From Treponema sp. (GTDB lineage Bacteria; Spirochaetota; Spirochaetia; Treponematales; Breznakiellaceae): DNA of 39,388 bases. Below the pieces are notes generated by a model. That model was not told the origin of the DNA and ran no database searches. It worked only from the letters and a program-made list of their open reading frames with translations. The position numbers were made by a program, and so were the translations under genes. The DNA lies in the NCBI GenBank assembly GCA_031288005.1, contig JAITSE010000022.1, positions 1-39,388 of the forward strand. Direction: 5' to 3'. Positions 38,656 through 39,388 of the stretch are shown in pieces (the stretch's first letter is position 1; each line of letters begins with the position of its first letter).

Positions 38656-39388
38656 ACAACATTACTTCAAACAACGTCGTTGTTTTTCGTCCGTTTATTT
38701 CAGTTTGTGCATTTTTTTTGGTTTCTTTTAATTGCAAATTTAGCGTGTTCCGTTCCCAAAATACGCCATTTGAATATCCTTGAATATTATTATTATTGTC
38801 AGATAATTGCAGACGCTTTTCAGCCCAACAACAATACTCTTCGTTTATTTCAATGCCAACATATTTACGCTCCAATTTTTTTGCCACAACTGATGTTGTT
38901 CCTGAACCTAAAAATGGGTCTAACACTATTCCATTTTCTGGACAACTTGCCAAAATTAGTTTAGCAATTAACTTTTCCGGTTTTTGTGTAGGATGGTCGG
39001 TATTTTCCGGCATTGACCAATACGGTATAGAAATATCATCCCAAAAATTGCTGGGATAAGTCAACCGAAAATTTCCATCAACAGTTTCTTCCCAATCTTT
39101 GGGTTTGCCGTTTTCTTTATACGGCGCGATGACGCGGCGCTTTTGTTTTACCGCATCAACATTAAAATAATATTCATCAGTCTTTGTTCCAAACCAAATA
39201 TCCTCCGTCGCGTTTTTCCAATTTGCTTTTGCGCCTCTGCCCTTTTCCCGCTGCCATATTATTCTGTTGCGAATAACTGTATAGTCTCTCATAACTAGAT
39301 ATAAACAAAATGTGCTTTTCCAGTCGCCACAGATATAAACGGAGCCGGTTGGCTTCAATGTTTTTATAATTTTTGGAAACCAGCTTTT
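38645..39388 (-). CDS. DNA methyltransferase (N4/N6 type), partial at window edge
   Basis: The frame is open to the right edge, so the N-terminus, including the DPPY-type motif, is outside the window. Visible are GSVYICGDW, IIWQREKGRGAKANWKNATEDIWF (two blocks), HPTQKPEKLIAKLILAS, and the SAM-binding motif LDPFLGSGTTSVVAKKL followed by YVGIEINEEYC. The motif order puts it in the beta class (catalytic motif before SAM motif), which methylates adenine N6 or cytosine N4. With the downstream nuclease it forms a restriction-modification system. Confidence 0.9.
   Translation of the reverse strand, partial: KSWFPKIIKTLKPTGSVYICGDWKSTFCLYLVMRDYTVIRNRIIWQREKGRGAKANWKNATEDIWFGTKTDEYYFNVDAVKQKRRVIAPYKENGKPKDWEETVDGNFRLTYPSNFWDDISIPYWSMPENTDHPTQKPEKLIAKLILASCPENGIVLDPFLGSGTTSVVAKKLERKYVGIEINEEYCCWAEKRLQLSDNNNNIQGYSNGVFWERNTLNLQLKETKKNAQTEINGRKTTTLFEVMLYGK

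Overview
The window looks like a chromosome segment from a treponeme-like spirochaete, probably of the higher-GC insect-gut or environmental branch. I infer this from a P13-family membrane protein, a treponeme-style single-strand-binding protein, many lipoproteins with Cys lipoboxes, the order prfB / PEGA protein / ftsY / LolCDE, a porin-like outer-membrane protein, and the codon style. Species cannot be fixed from the sequence alone. Most of the window is GC-rich. The segment from about 36.0 to 39.4 kb, and one gene near 16 kb, are clearly AT-rich and look acquired.

Layout. 0-0.6 kb: a 21-bp tandem array and stacked palindromes, no convincing complete gene. 0.7-6.5 kb: a secreted phosphodiester glycosidase-like lipoprotein, tRNA-Pro(CGG), an NfeD-type membrane protease, an rpoZ-miaA pair and a PutP-type Na+/solute symporter. 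6.5-11.3 kb: an uncharacterised conserved protein, a REP-transposase-like (RAYT-like) protein without its HUH motif flanked by direct repeats, and two tandem paralogous lipoproteins, one with a 12-base poly-G tract and the other with a perfect 44-bp palindrome in its signal peptide. 11.3-16.5 kb: ssb, a large treponeme-type hypothetical, a CDF cation transporter, a thermonuclease-like exported protein and a P13-like protein. 16.9-19.0 kb: a Cys/Met PLP enzyme followed by two overlapping Rrf2 regulators.

19.0-27.1 kb (minus strand): one compact operon, prfB (with a classical +1 programmed frameshift), a PEGA-domain protein, ftsY, an unknown exported protein and the LolC-LolD-LolE type lipoprotein-release ABC transporter. 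It links translation termination, membrane targeting and lipoprotein export. 27.7-30.2 kb: a small membrane protein and an ExbB-ExbD-ExbD-TonB energy-transduction operon. 30.6-33.5 kb: gcvT-gcvH-gcvPA of the glycine cleavage system, followed by a hairpin instead of gcvPB. 33.5-36.0 kb: a DUF2335 membrane-protein pair and a porin with its own promoter, structured leader and terminator. 36.0-39.4 kb: three toxin-antitoxin modules (one with a truncated toxin), a large multi-hairpin attC-like palindrome, and a type II restriction-modification pair running off the window end.

The most distinctive property is not one gene. It is a dense family of palindromes and 21-bp or 9-bp repeats that fills the intergenic spaces and also sits in frame inside genes (miaA, gcvT, tonB-like, the lipoprotein signal peptide, the glycosidase). 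Intergenic hairpins share a GGAGTTTT / AAAACTCC frame, but their arms differ from site to site while staying exactly complementary. This suggests an active palindrome-forming or palindrome-spreading process, with the RAYT-like protein as one candidate participant.
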